The notes below the pieces were generated by a model. That model was not told the origin of the DNA. It searched no databases and was given only the letters and a program-made list of their open reading frames with translations. From positions 1,302,001 through 1,366,000 of the forward strand of contig NZ_CP141059.1 of NCBI RefSeq assembly GCF_034661235.1: DNA of 64,000 nucleotides. Direction: 5' to 3'. Positions 1 to 9,517 of this stretch are shown piece by piece (the first letter of the stretch is position 1; every line of letters begins with the position of its first letter). The stretch is from Nocardioides bizhenqiangii (GTDB taxonomy: Bacteria > Actinomycetota > Actinomycetes > Propionibacteriales > Nocardioidaceae). The translations under genes and the position numbers were made by a program.

Positions 1-119
1 ACCGTTGACGACACCACGCCCTGCGCGATGCCGACCTTCTCCCGCCACGTCGGGTCGGTGAGCATCGCGAAGACCTCAGCCGCAGGAGCGTCGTACGTCG
101 TCGTGTGCTGGAACCTCAT
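1..119 (-). CDS. DUF2505-family (SRPBCC-like) protein, N-terminal fragment
   Basis: The gene reads leftward off the window edge, so only its first 39 residues are present. They begin MRFQHTTTYDAPAAEVFAML and continue with a TDPTWREKVGIAQG stretch. This start, with an opening beta strand, a DAPAAEV helix and 'FREKV..AQG', is how actinobacterial DUF2505 proteins begin; they are a START/SRPBCC-like family of unknown ligand. An AGGA lies 7 bases before the ATG, which supports this start. It is divergent from the glutamate dehydrogenase gene, sharing a ~94-base intergenic region. The function cannot be taken further because the ligand pocket is outside the window. Confidence 0.75.
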   Translation of the reverse strand, partial: MRFQHTTTYDAPAAEVFAMLTDPTWREKVGIAQGVVSST

Positions 120-178
120 GGCCACATCCTGTCGCATCGGCCGGGGCTCGTGCGCGCGCCCGTACTTCCGGGCCGCTG

Positions 179-207
179 TTGTCGCGGCAATCCGCCGGTC
201 CTAATGT
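179..207 (+). promoter_or_regulatory. Primary-sigma promoter of gdh, leaderless
   Basis: A TTGTCG box at 179-184 and a TAATGT box at 202-207 are separated by exactly 17 bases. The GTG start of the glutamate dehydrogenase begins 6 bases after the -10 box, so transcription would start at or next to the start codon. No Shine-Dalgarno sequence precedes the GTG, which fits a leaderless message. Confidence 0.6.
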
Positions 208-213
208 GAGTTT

Positions 214-3200
214 GTGTCAACGACGACGCACCACACCGACCGAGACCAGATCTTCGACCAGGCCGCAGAGGTGGCCCGCCACGGCAAGGGTGCCGCGGCG
301 CCGCCGGGCGACGAGCTGGTGCCGCTGCTCACGGCGTACTACCGCCACGTCAGCACCGAGGAGCTGGACGACCGCTCGGACGTCGACGTGTACGGCGCCT
401 ACGCGTCGCACCACCACCTCGCTGCCGAGCGGCAGCCCGAGACCACCAAGGTCCGGGTCTACACGCCGACCGTCGCCGAGCACGGCTGGTCGGCGGGCGG
501 TCACTCCGTGGTCGAGGTCGTCACCGACGACATGTCGTTCCTGGTCGACTCGCTGACGATGGAGCTCGCGCGCCAGCACCGCAACGCACACCTGGTGCTG
601 CACCCGACGCTCGACGTCGAGCGCGACGACGCCGGCCGTCTGGTCAACCTCTACCCCGTGTCGACCGGGTCGGCGACGCCGCCCTCGGGGGCGCTGCGCG
701 AGTCGTGGATGCACGTGGAGATCGACCGGCTGGCCGACGACGGCGGCGAGGCCGAGCGGCTGGCGGACGACGTACGACGGGTGCTCGGCGACGTCCGGGC
801 GGCGGTCGACGACTGGTCGGCGATGCAGGAGCAGGCCCGCACGATCGTCGCCGAGCTCGAGGAGAACCCGCCGCCGCTCCCCGAGGCGGAGGTCAGTGAG
901 GGCAAGGCGCTGCTGGAGTGGCTCGCCGAGGAGCACTTCACCTTCCTGGGCTACCGGGAGTACAAGCTGGAGCGGATCCAGTCGAAGTCCGGTGACGGCG
1001 CCTCTGACAACGGGGACGACGTCCTCCGGCCCGTGCCGGACAGCGGCCTCGGCATCCTCCGCGGTGGCAGCGCCCCCGACCACAAGTCGTCGTCCTTCAG
1101 CCGGCTGTCCGGCGCGGTGAAGGCGAAGGCCCGGGAGAAGAGCCTGCTCGTGCTCGCGAAGGCGAACTCGCGGGCGACCGTCCACCGGCCGGCCTACCTC
1201 GACTACGTCGGGGTCAAGGTGTTCGGCGCCGACGGCGAGGTGGTCGGCGAGCGCCGGTTCCTCGGCCTGTTCTCGAGCGCTGCCTACACAGAGTCGGTGC
1301 TGCGGGTGCCGCTGCTCCGCGTGAAGGTCGCCGAGGTGCTCGAGGCGACCGGACTCGATCCGCGCAGCCACGACGGCAACGCGCTGCTCGACACCCTCGA
1401 GACCTATCCGCGGGACGAGCTGTTCCACACCCCGACGGAGGAGCTGGCGCCGATCGCCGAGGCCGCGATGCAGGCGCGCGAGCGTCGCGCCGTCCGCATG
1501 TTCATCCGGCGGGACATCTACGCCCGCTACCTGTCGGTGCTCATCTACCTGCCCCGCGACCGCTACAACACCAGCGTCCGGCAGAAGTTCGTGCGGATCC
1601 TCGCCCAGGTCATCGGCGAGGGCAGGATCGATCCCGACTCGATCGAGTTCAACGTCAGCATCAGCGCGTCGACGACCGCACGCGTGCACTTCGTGGTGCG
1701 GATGCCGGTGGGGGAGACCGTCCCCGACGACATCGACACCGGGGACCTCGAGCGCCGGCTGATCGACGCCTCGCGGTCGTGGCACGACGACTTCCTGCAC
1801 GCCGTGACCGCGGAGTACGGCGAGGAGGTCGGTGCGATCCTCGCCCGGCGCTACGTCGATGCGTTCCCCGAGGCCTACAAGGAGGACTTCCCGGCGCGGA
1901 CCGCCGCCGTCGACCTCGGTCGGCTCGAGGCGATCCACGGCGATGCCGGCATCGACCAAGCGCTCTACTCCGAGCTGGACGCCCCGGAGGGCGAGGCGCG
2001 GCTGAAACTCTTCCGTGTCGGGCCGCCGCTGTCGCTGTCCGAGGTGCTGCCGATGCTGTCGTCGATGGGCGTCGAGGTCGTCGACGAGCGGCCCTACGGT
2101 CTCGCCGGGCTCGACCGGGTCTCGCACATCTACGACTTCGGTCTCCGGTACGGCGCGCCCCTGCCGGACCAGGCTCGTGAGCTCTTCTCCGACGCGCTGC
2201 GAGCGATCTGGGACGGCTACACCGAGACCGACGGGTTCAACAGGCTGGTGCTCAGGGCGTCGCTGACCTGGCGGCAGGCCATGCTGCTGCGGGCCTACGC
2301 GAAGTACATGCGGCAGGGGAACTCGCCGTTCGCGATCGACTCGATCGAGGGTGCGCTCGCCGACAACGTCGACCTGGCTCGGATGCTGGTGACCTTCTTC
2401 GAGACCCGCTTCGACCCGGATCTCGAGGAGAGGACGAGGGACCAGCGCCAGGAGGAGCTGGGGGCCAAGATCAAGGCCGCGCTCGACGACGTGGTGAGTC
2501 TCGACCACGACCGGATCCTGCGCTCCTACCTGACCCACATCCGGGCGACCCTGCGCACCAACTACTTCCAGCGCGCGGGGGAGGGCAAGCGCCCGAAGAA
2601 CTACCTCTCGCTGAAGATGGAGCCGTCGGCGATCCCCGACCTGCCCGAGCCGCGGCCGAAGTACGAGATCTTCGTCTACTCGCCCCGGGTCGAGGGCGTG
2701 CACCTGCGTTTCGGCGCGGTCGCCCGCGGCGGGCTGCGCTGGTCGGACCGGCGCGACGACTTCCGCACCGAGATCCTGGGCCTGGTCAAGGCCCAGATGG
2801 TGAAGAACACCGTGATCGTTCCGGTCGGCGCGAAGGGTGGCTTCTACGCCAAGCAGCTCCCCGACCCGGCCGGCGAAGGAGGCCGCGACGCGTGGCTGGC
2901 CGAGGGGGTGGAGTGCTACAAGACCTTCATCCGCGGCCTCCTCGACGTCACCGACAACCTGGTGGGCGGCGAGAACGTCCCGCCCGAGCGCGTCGTACGT
3001 CGCGACGGGAACGACTCCTACCTCGTCGTCGCCGCCGACAAGGGCACGGCGACTTTCTCCGACATCGCCAACGGCGTCTCGAAGGAGTACGGCTTCTGGC
3101 TCGGCGACGCCTTCGCGAGCGGCGGCTCGGTGGGCTACGACCACAAGGCGATGGGCATCACCGCCCGCGGCGCCTGGGTGTCGGTGCGTCGCCACTTCCG

Positions 3201-5172
3201 CGAGCTCGGCATCGACTGCCAGAACGAGGACATCACCGTAGCCGGTATCGGCGACATGTCGGGCGACGTCTTCGGCAACGGCATGCTCTGCTCGGAGCAC
3301 ATCCGGCTGGTCGCGGCGTTCGACCACCGCGACATCTTCATCGACCCGGAACCCGACGCCGCGACGTCGTACGCCGAGCGCAGGCGGCTGTTCGAGCTGC
3401 CGCGCTCGAGCTGGCAGGACTACGACAAGTCGTTGATCTCCGAGGGCGGCGGGGTGTTCCCGCGCTCGGCCAAGTCGATCCCGATCAACCACCAGATCCG
3501 CTCGGCGCTCGGCATCCTCCGCCACGTCGACGCGATGACCCCGGCCGAGCTGATGAAGGCCATCCTGCTCGCGCCGGTCGACCTGCTCTGGAACGGTGGC
3601 ATCGGCACCTACGTCAAGGCCACCGTGGAGACCAACGCCGATGCCGGCGACAAGGCCAACGACGCGATCCGGGTCAACGGCACCGAGCTGCGCGCGCGTG
3701 TCGTCGGTGAGGGCGGGAACCTGGGGTGCACCCAGCGCGGCCGGATCGAGTTCGCCCACAACGGGGGCCGGATCAACACCGACTTCATCGACAACTCAGC
3801 GGGCGTCGACACGTCGGACCGCGAGGTCAACCTCAAGATCCTGCTCGACCGGGTGGTCGTCGACGGCGACCTGACCGAGAAGCAGCGCAACAAGCTGCTG
3901 GCGTCGATGACCGACGAGGTCGCCGACCTGGTGCTCCGCGACAACTACGAGCAGAACCTCGCACTGGCGAACGCCGCGCGGAACGCGCCGTCGCTGCTGC
4001 ACGTGCACGAGCAGTGGATGAAGCAGCTCGAGAGCGAGAACCGGCTCGACCGCGACCTCGAGGCGCTCCCGTCGAAGGCGGAGGTCAAGCGACGGCTCGA
4101 GCAGGGCGGCGCCCTGACCCAGCCCGAGCTGTCGGTCCTGATGGCCTACACCAAGATCGTGCTCGCCGAGGAGCTGCTCGGCTCCGACCTGCCGGAGGAC
4201 CCCTACTGCGTCCTCGACCTCGTGTCGTACTTCCCGCAGGCGGTGCGAGAGGGCTTCGGCACGCAGATCGAGCAGCACCCGCTGCGTCGCGAGATCATCG
4301 TGACCCAGGTCGTCAACGACCTCGTCAACGGCGCCGGCATGACCTACTGGCCGCGATTGACGGGCGAGACCGCGGCGTCGGCTGCCGAGCTGACCCGCGC
4401 CAACTTCGTCGCACGCGAGATCTTCGGCTCCCTTCCGCTGCGGGAGGAGCTGGCGACCTACGACAACAAGATCGATGCGGCCGTCCAGACCCGGATGCGG
4501 GTCGACATGCGCACCCTCGTGGAGCGGGCCTCCCGGTGGCTGATCACCAACCGCAGGCCACCGCTCGACAGCCAGGCCACCGTCGACCTGTTCGCCGAGC
4601 CGGTGCAGGCGACGATGCTCGCCCTGCCGGAGCTGCTCGTCGGCCGGGAGCTCGAGGCCTACGACGCGCGCCGATCCGCACTGGTCGGGCAGGGCGTGCC
4701 TGAGGACCTCGCGGCGCGGGTGGCGTCGTACGACGTCGCCTACGCGCTGCTCAACGTCGTCGACATCGCTGAGCGCGACGGCCTGAACCCGCAGGACGTC
4801 GCCCGGGTGCACTTCGCGCTCGGTGACCGTCTCGGCATCTCGGTGCTTCAGCAGCGGATCGTCGACCTGCCGCGCGCCGACCAGTGGCAGACGATGGCGC
4901 GGGCGGCGCTGCGCGACGACCTGCACGCCGTGCACGCGCAGCTCACCGCGCAGGTGCTGGCCACCACGTCCGCCGACGAGGAGGTCGCCCAGCGCGACGC
5001 CCCGGAGGAGCTGCGGGACGAGGCGGTGCGCCGCGTCGCCGAGTGGGAGTCCGCGACCGGCGACGTCGCCGACCGCGCCGTGGAGACCCTCGGCACGATC
5101 TGCGCCGACGACGACACCGACCTCGCCCGGGTCTCGGTCGCGCTCCGGGTGGTGCGCGGGCTGCTGGCCTGA
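214..5172 (+). CDS. gdh: NAD-dependent glutamate dehydrogenase, 180-kDa class
   Basis: This 1652-residue protein oxidatively deaminates glutamate to 2-oxoglutarate and ammonia with NAD, linking amino-acid catabolism to the TCA cycle in the cytosol. The length matches the large GDH-180 class typical of actinobacteria and many proteobacteria. The N-terminal ~700 residues are the ACT-like regulatory part. The catalytic region begins near residue 830 with GGLRWSDRRDDFRTE, followed by PVGAKGGF, whose lysine (about residue 874) is the catalytic lysine. GDMSGDVFGNGM near residue 1015 lies in the nucleotide-binding half. The GTG at 214 is chosen because it sits 6 bases after a good -10 box and is followed by coding sequence of the usual composition. 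No frameshift or truncation is seen. It is transcribed alone; the next gene has its own ribosome-binding site 113 bases downstream. Confidence 0.95.
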   Translation: MSTTTHHTDRDQIFDQAAEVARHGKGAAAPPGDELVPLLTAYYRHVSTEELDDRSDVDVYGAYASHHHLAAERQPETTKVRVYTPTVAEHGWSAGGHSVVEVVTDDMSFLVDSLTMELARQHRNAHLVLHPTLDVERDDAGRLVNLYPVSTGSATPPSGALRESWMHVEIDRLADDGGEAERLADDVRRVLGDVRAAVDDWSAMQEQARTIVAELEENPPPLPEAEVSEGKALLEWLAEEHFTFLGYREYKLERIQSKSGDGASDNGDDVLRPVPDSGLGILRGGSAPDHKSSSFSRLSGAVKAKAREKSLLVLAKANSRATVHRPAYLDYVGVKVFGADGEVVGERRFLGLFSSAAYTESVLRVPLLRVKVAEVLEATGLDPRSHDGNALLDTLETYPRDELFHTPTEELAPIAEAAMQARERRAVRMFIRRDIYARYLSVLIYLPRDRYNTSVRQKFVRILAQVIGEGRIDPDSIEFNVSISASTTARVHFVVRMPVGETVPDDIDTGDLERRLIDASRSWHDDFLHAVTAEYGEEVGAILARRYVDAFPEAYKEDFPARTAAVDLGRLEAIHGDAGIDQALYSELDAPEGEARLKLFRVGPPLSLSEVLPMLSSMGVEVVDERPYGLAGLDRVSHIYDFGLRYGAPLPDQARELFSDALRAIWDGYTETDGFNRLVLRASLTWRQAMLLRAYAKYMRQGNSPFAIDSIEGALADNVDLARMLVTFFETRFDPDLEERTRDQRQEELGAKIKAALDDVVSLDHDRILRSYLTHIRATLRTNYFQRAGEGKRPKNYLSLKMEPSAIPDLPEPRPKYEIFVYSPRVEGVHLRFGAVARGGLRWSDRRDDFRTEILGLVKAQMVKNTVIVPVGAKGGFYAKQLPDPAGEGGRDAWLAEGVECYKTFIRGLLDVTDNLVGGENVPPERVVRRDGNDSYLVVAADKGTATFSDIANGVSKEYGFWLGDAFASGGSVGYDHKAMGITARGAWVSVRRHFRELGIDCQNEDITVAGIGDMSGDVFGNGMLCSEHIRLVAAFDHRDIFIDPEPDAATSYAERRRLFELPRSSWQDYDKSLISEGGGVFPRSAKSIPINHQIRSALGILRHVDAMTPAELMKAILLAPVDLLWNGGIGTYVKATVETNADAGDKANDAIRVNGTELRARVVGEGGNLGCTQRGRIEFAHNGGRINTDFIDNSAGVDTSDREVNLKILLDRVVVDGDLTEKQRNKLLASMTDEVADLVLRDNYEQNLALANAARNAPSLLHVHEQWMKQLESENRLDRDLEALPSKAEVKRRLEQGGALTQPELSVLMAYTKIVLAEELLGSDLPEDPYCVLDLVSYFPQAVREGFGTQIEQHPLRREIIVTQVVNDLVNGAGMTYWPRLTGETAASAAELTRANFVAREIFGSLPLREELATYDNKIDAAVQTRMRVDMRTLVERASRWLITNRRPPLDSQATVDLFAEPVQATMLALPELLVGRELEAYDARRSALVGQGVPEDLAARVASYDVAYALLNVVDIAERDGLNPQDVARVHFALGDRLGISVLQQRIVDLPRADQWQTMARAALRDDLHAVHAQLTAQVLATTSADEEVAQRDAPEELRDEAVRRVAEWESATGDVADRAVETLGTICADDDTDLARVSVALRVVRGLLA

Positions 5173-5285
5173 CGAGATTTCTGCCGGGCCGGGACAACCG
5201 GCGGGGCGGTCGTGTCCATCTGAAGGGTATGGACGCGATGACCTCCGCTGCGCCGCCGTCGGCATCATTGCCGACGGAGGTGCTG

Positions 5286-5786
5286 ATGGACCCGGAGCAG
5301 GAGTTCACCGATCTGTTCGCCGTGCTCTGGCCACGGTTGTACCGAATGGCCGTCGCGGTTGCCGGTGACGCCGGTGCCGCTGAGGACGCGGTCCAGACCG
5401 CCTTCGGCAAGGCGTATGCCTCGTGGTCCCGGGTACGGCGGGCCGACCATGTCGAGGCCTACGTGCGGCGGATGGTCATCAACGAGATCCTCGGAGCGCG
5501 CCGGGCCGGTTGGTTCCGGCGCGAGCTGCCGCGCGAGACCGTCGAAACCGGACGCGTGTCGGTGGCGCACGACGACGCCGTCGCGGATCGGGACGCCGTG
5601 TGGGCGGCGGTCCGGGCGCTGCCGGTCCGGCAGCGTGCCGTCATCGTGCTCCGCTACTACGAGGACCTGAGCGAGGAGCAGATCGCGGCCGCGCTCGGCT
5701 GCTCCCGCGGCACCGTGAAGTCGCAGGCGTCCGCCGCGCTCGCGAACCTCCGCCGGGCAGGCGCCACCACCGAAGGAGACGAATGA
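5286..5786 (+). CDS. SigE-family (ECF-like) RNA polymerase sigma factor
   Basis: A 166-residue sigma-70-family factor with only regions 2 and 4. Region 2 starts with LFAVLWPRLYRMAVAVAGD and contains AEDAVQTAF. Region 4 holds LPVRQRAVIVLRYYEDLSEEQIA and the helix-turn-helix GCSRGTVKSQ. This is the actinobacterial SigE-type layout, which is usually 160-175 residues. Two upstream in-frame ATGs exist (5229 and 5238). The ATG at 5286 is preferred because GGAGG lies exactly 5 bases before it and translation then begins with MDPEQEF, directly at region 2. The stop codon overlaps the next gene's ATG as ATGA, so the two are translationally coupled. The coupled membrane protein is the likely regulator. 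Confidence 0.9.
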   Translation: MDPEQEFTDLFAVLWPRLYRMAVAVAGDAGAAEDAVQTAFGKAYASWSRVRRADHVEAYVRRMVINEILGARRAGWFRRELPRETVETGRVSVAHDDAVADRDAVWAAVRALPVRQRAVIVLRYYEDLSEEQIAAALGCSRGTVKSQASAALANLRRAGATTEGDE

Positions 5787-6877
5787 TGACCATCGACCTG
5801 CGCGACCTCCTCGAGGAGCGGATCGACGCCGTGCCGGCGAGCGTTGGTGACCTCGACCGGGTCCGCTCGACCGGCCGCCGGATCCGCGGCCGGCGGCGCG
5901 CGGCCCTCGGCGCCGCGGCAGCGGCGTTGGTGCTGGCCGGCGGGACCGCGGTGATCGCCCTGGACGACCGCACGTCAGGAGGCGAGGACTCCGCGCCGGA
6001 CCAGACCCGATACGCCTCACTCGGCGCACTGGACTTCGCCGACGGCGCCCGGGCGTTCGGCGACGCGAGCCACGTCTACCTCGGCGGCCGCAAGGTTCCC
6101 GCTGAGAACCTGCAGTGGCTCGACACCGACGCCGCGGCGACGTCGTACGGCATCGTGTTCTACGACCGCGGTCGTCCGATGCTTCTCGACCCGTCCGGTG
6201 AGTTCTCCGCACTCGTCGACGGGCCGCTCGACCAGGCGCCCCGGTTCCACCCCGCTGCCAAGGCCGAGGGTGCGAAACCGATCGTCGCCTGGGCGACGCT
6301 CCGCGACGGGCAGGTGACGATCTCGGTCTACGACCTAGTGGCGGGCGACGTCGTCGCGAGCGTGGAGCCCGACTGCGGCCGGTGCGCGGACCTCGTCATC
6401 GACGGCATCGACAAGGGCATCGTGTTCGTCCGCACCGGTGGGGGCACCCGCACCTGGGACAGCGCGACGGGCGAGTGGGCGGACTTCGCCGGCCCCCAGA
6501 CCCGGGTCGCCGACGTCCGGGACGGCGTCGTGCTGTACGACGGGCCGGCCCCCACGGACGTCGGCGACTGGCATCTGGTCGCGGGCGCGATCGACGCCCA
6601 GCTCACACTCGACGGTGATCACGTCCTCTACTGGAGCAGCACTCTCGAGCCGACCGCACCCGGCGGCGAGCCGATCGTCCTCGAAAGGGGCGCGGTCGAT
6701 GGTCAGGGCTACGGCCAGTGGACCATCGACACGGACGGTTCGGTCCTGGTGATCACCGCCGGTCGCGGAGACGACGATGTCGTCTTCGACTGCACTGTCC
6801 CGTCAGGGGTGTGCGAGGAGATCCTGACGTTCACCGCCACCGGCGGCGACCCGAAGTTCATCGGCAACGACATGTGA
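5783..6877 (+). CDS. Probable membrane anti-sigma / sensor partner of the sigma factor
   Basis: A 364-residue single-pass membrane protein. Residues 1-39 are cytosolic, starting MMTIDLRDLLEER and ending in a basic RRIRGRRRA anchor. Residues 40-60 form one transmembrane segment, and the remaining ~300 residues would be outside. The outer part contains repeated strand-rich units (for example IVAWATLRDGQVTISVYD, KGIVFVRTGGG, GVVLYDG) that look like a beta-propeller. The start overlaps the sigma gene's stop, with GGAG just upstream. Position, overlap and topology are those of anti-sigma factors, but I see no zinc-binding ZAS motif (HxxxCxxC), so the anti-sigma role is inference. It stops 12 bases before the convergent CmcI-like gene. 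Confidence 0.7.
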   Translation: MMTIDLRDLLEERIDAVPASVGDLDRVRSTGRRIRGRRRAALGAAAAALVLAGGTAVIALDDRTSGGEDSAPDQTRYASLGALDFADGARAFGDASHVYLGGRKVPAENLQWLDTDAAATSYGIVFYDRGRPMLLDPSGEFSALVDGPLDQAPRFHPAAKAEGAKPIVAWATLRDGQVTISVYDLVAGDVVASVEPDCGRCADLVIDGIDKGIVFVRTGGGTRTWDSATGEWADFAGPQTRVADVRDGVVLYDGPAPTDVGDWHLVAGAIDAQLTLDGDHVLYWSSTLEPTAPGGEPIVLERGAVDGQGYGQWTIDTDGSVLVITAGRGDDDVVFDCTVPSGVCEEILTFTATGGDPKFIGNDM

Positions 6878-6889
6878 CGTCGTGCGCAG

Positions 6890-7606
6890 CTACCCGGACC
6901 ACTCGGCGGCGGTCCGGCGCAACCAGCCGTTCGTGCACCAGGTGACGTTGTTGCCGAAGTAGTCGCAGTACTCCTCGTCGACCTCGTAGGTCTCCGGATG
7001 CGCGGCGCCGAACTCGTCCATCGCGCGGTTGGGACCGCCGTCGTACTTGTCCTGGTTGTCGAAGGTGTCGCAGACGCCGTCCTCGACCGCCATGTAGTCG
7101 CCCTCGACCATGTGCGGCGCGAAGAACTCGAGCACGCCCAGGGTCGTCAGGTAGTGGTGGTCGGCGTCCTCGACCACCAGCCACGGGTGGGGCAGGCCGT
7201 CGAGGATGTCCTTGGAGAGGGTCGCACCGAGATCGCGGCCGTCGCCGTGGACGAAGGTGATCCGGGGGTCGTCCGTGACCTCCTCCCGCTGCTCGACGTC
7301 GATGCAGTACAGCCGGGTGTCCAGGCCCATGGCCTGCGTCTGGTCGGCGAACCAGAGCGCGCTGCCGCCGAACTTGTAGCCGATCTCGATGATGGTGGCC
7401 GGCTTCAGCTCCCAGATCAGCCGCCCGTAGATCGCCAGGTCGAACGGGTTCTTGTTGCACATCACGCCACGCCAGTAGTGGTGCATGGCGCCCCGCTGGA
7501 TACGACGGAGGGCCGGCACGTCGACGTCGACGATCGGCGATCTCGTCCCGTCGGCGCGCAGTCGGGGCTTGCCGCGCTGGAAGCTCTGGCTCCGGTAGGT
7601 CCTCAT
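6890..7606 (-). CDS. CmcI-family (cephalosporin hydroxylase-like) SAM methyltransferase
   Basis: A 238-residue protein of the CmcI family (Pfam 'cephalosporin hydroxylase'), which are SAM-dependent O-methyltransferases including rhamnosyl methyltransferases. Seen here are the SAM-site strand and loop TIIEIGYKFGGSALWFAD, HGDGRDLG, the acidic VVEDADHHY and VEDGVCDTFDN, which in the family bind SAM and a divalent metal. The ORF covers the whole expected domain. The start at 7606 gives MRTYRSQSFQ. The gene stands alone, with no antibiotic or glycan synthesis genes next to it, so the acceptor is unknown. It is divergent from the ABC exporter, whose start is ~80 bases away. Confidence 0.8.
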   Translation of the reverse strand: MRTYRSQSFQRGKPRLRADGTRSPIVDVDVPALRRIQRGAMHHYWRGVMCNKNPFDLAIYGRLIWELKPATIIEIGYKFGGSALWFADQTQAMGLDTRLYCIDVEQREEVTDDPRITFVHGDGRDLGATLSKDILDGLPHPWLVVEDADHHYLTTLGVLEFFAPHMVEGDYMAVEDGVCDTFDNQDKYDGGPNRAMDEFGAAHPETYEVDEEYCDYFGNNVTWCTNGWLRRTAAEWSG

Positions 7607-7687
7607 CGGCGCACACCCTATCCACCTCGCGGGGAGGCGAAATGGATTCGCGGTATGTCGGTCCCGCGACCTAGGGTCGAGGAACCG

Positions 7688-9517
7688 ATGACGACCACCA
7701 CGCCTCCCGGTCCTGGTCGGTCGGAGCGCGACCCGCTCGGGCCCGATCCGGACAACCCGCCTCCCGCAGGCGTCCACTCCTTGTGGCGCCTGCGGTCCTA
7801 CCTCCGACCGCACCGCGGCGCGCTGGTGATCATGCTGACGACCGCCCTCGCGGGCATCGGGGTCGCGATCGCGATCCCGCTGGTGATCAAGGCGCTCATC
7901 GACGGGCCGATCACGGACGGCGAGATCGACCCGGTGCTCCCGCTCGGCCTGCTCGTCCTCGCCCTCGGCGTGCTCGAGGCGTTCCTCACCTGGTGGCGAC
8001 GGTGGATCCAGTCCAACGCCGTGCTCAACGTCGAGACCGCGATGCGGCGCGACCTCTACGCCCACCTGCAGGCCCTGCCGATGAGCTTCCACAGCCGGTG
8101 GCAGTCCGGCCAGCTGCTGTCGCGCGCCACCACCGACCTGTCGTCGATCCGGCGGTTCTTCGGCTTCGGGATGCTGTTCCTGTTCATCAACATCCTCCAG
8201 GTCACCGCGGTGACCGGCGTGCTGCTGGCGATGTACTGGCCGCTCGGACTCGTCGTCGCCTGCACCGCCGCGCCCATCGTGTGGCTCTCGATGCGTTTCG
8301 AGAAGGAGTACGTCGTCGTCTCGCGGCGGGTGCAGGACGAGCAGGGCGACCTGGCGACCCGCGCCGAGGAGGCGGCGGTCGCGATCCGGGTGATCAAGTC
8401 CTTCGGCCGGAGCCGCTACATCAGCGACCAGTACGAAGCGGCCGCCCGGCAGCTGCACGCGACGTCGATGGACAAGGTCCGGCTCTCGGCCCGGTTCTGG
8501 ACCTTCCTCGAGGTGATCCCCAACTTCGCGGTGGTCGTCGTCCTGCTGTTCGGGGCGATCGGCGTCGGTCGCGGCGCGCTCACGCCCGGTGAGCTGGTCG
8601 CCTTCATCACCCTGATGCTCTCCCTGGTGTGGCCGGTCTCCTCGCTCGGCATCATCCTCGCGATGGCGCAGGAGGCGATGACGTCCGCCGCCCGGATCCT
8701 CGAGATCTTCGACACCGAGTCCGACATCGTGAGCGGCACCCGCACCATCGACCGGCCCCGCGGGCACCTCCGCTTCGAGCACGTCGACTTCGCCTACCCG
8801 GGAGCGCTCGACGAGCCGGTGCTGCGCGACGTCAACCTCGACATCCGGCCCGGCGAGACCGTCGCCGTGGTGGGCGCCACCGGTTCCGGGAAGTCCAGCC
8901 TGACCGCGCTCGTGCCGCGGCTGTTCGACGTGACCGGCGGCGCGGTCAGGATCGACGGCGTCGACGTGCGTGACCTCGACCTCGCCCACCTGCGCCAGCT
9001 GGTGGCGACCGCGTTCGACGACCCGACGCTCTTCTCGATGAGCGCGCGCGAGAACCTCACCCTCGGCCGGGACCCCGAGACGAACCCAGCGACCGACGCC
9101 GAGGTCGAGGAGGCGCTCGACATCGCCCAGGCCGGCTTCGCCCGGGACCTGCCCTGGGGGCTCGACACCAGGATCGGCGAGCAGGGGATGGCGCTCTCCG
9201 GGGGCCAGCGGCAGCGGCTCGCGCTCGCCCGTGCGGTGCTGTCCCGGCCCGCCGTTCTCGTGCTCGACGACACGCTGTCGGCGCTCGACGTCCACACCGA
9301 GGCGCTGGTGGAGGAGGCGCTGCGGCGGGTGCTCGTCGACACGACCGGCGTGATCGTCGCCCATCGGGCGTCGACGGTCATGCTCGCCGACCGGGTGGCG
9401 CTGCTCCAGGACGGCACGATCACTCACGTGGGCGCGCACCGGGAGCTGCTCGCCACGGTGCCCGCCTACCGCGAGCTGCTCGCCGCCGACCCGTCCCTCG
9501 AGGAGGCAGTCTCATGA
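7688..9517 (+). CDS. ABC exporter half-transporter, subunit A (degenerate ATP site)
   Basis: A 609-residue type IV ABC half-exporter: a six-helix transmembrane domain (about residues 40-330) fused to a nucleotide-binding domain. Walker A is GATGSGKSS near residue 396, the signature is LSGGQRQ, and the switch histidine is in VIVAHRAS. Two catalytic features are altered. The residue after Walker B is Asp (VLVLDDTLSALD) instead of the catalytic Glu, and the Q-loop reads TAFDDPTLFS with no glutamine. Start: the ATG at 7688 has GAGGAA upstream; a TAGGGT box lies at 7672-7677. The stop overlaps the partner's ATG (ATGA), so the two subunits are coupled and should form a heterodimer. The substrate is unknown; relatives export drugs, lipids or peptides. 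Confidence 0.9.
   Translation: MTTTTPPGPGRSERDPLGPDPDNPPPAGVHSLWRLRSYLRPHRGALVIMLTTALAGIGVAIAIPLVIKALIDGPITDGEIDPVLPLGLLVLALGVLEAFLTWWRRWIQSNAVLNVETAMRRDLYAHLQALPMSFHSRWQSGQLLSRATTDLSSIRRFFGFGMLFLFINILQVTAVTGVLLAMYWPLGLVVACTAAPIVWLSMRFEKEYVVVSRRVQDEQGDLATRAEEAAVAIRVIKSFGRSRYISDQYEAAARQLHATSMDKVRLSARFWTFLEVIPNFAVVVVLLFGAIGVGRGALTPGELVAFITLMLSLVWPVSSLGIILAMAQEAMTSAARILEIFDTESDIVSGTRTIDRPRGHLRFEHVDFAYPGALDEPVLRDVNLDIRPGETVAVVGATGSGKSSLTALVPRLFDVTGGAVRIDGVDVRDLDLAHLRQLVATAFDDPTLFSMSARENLTLGRDPETNPATDAEVEEALDIAQAGFARDLPWGLDTRIGEQGMALSGGQRQRLALARAVLSRPAVLVLDDTLSALDVHTEALVEEALRRVLVDTTGVIVAHRASTVMLADRVALLQDGTITHVGAHRELLATVPAYRELLAADPSLEEAVS

Noticed and set aside
217..3759. Very long open frame antisense to glutamate dehydrogenase (1180 codons)
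   Set aside because: High-GC antisense shadow: composition is Arg/Val/Asp-rich with no motifs, while the plus-strand frame encodes an intact known enzyme.
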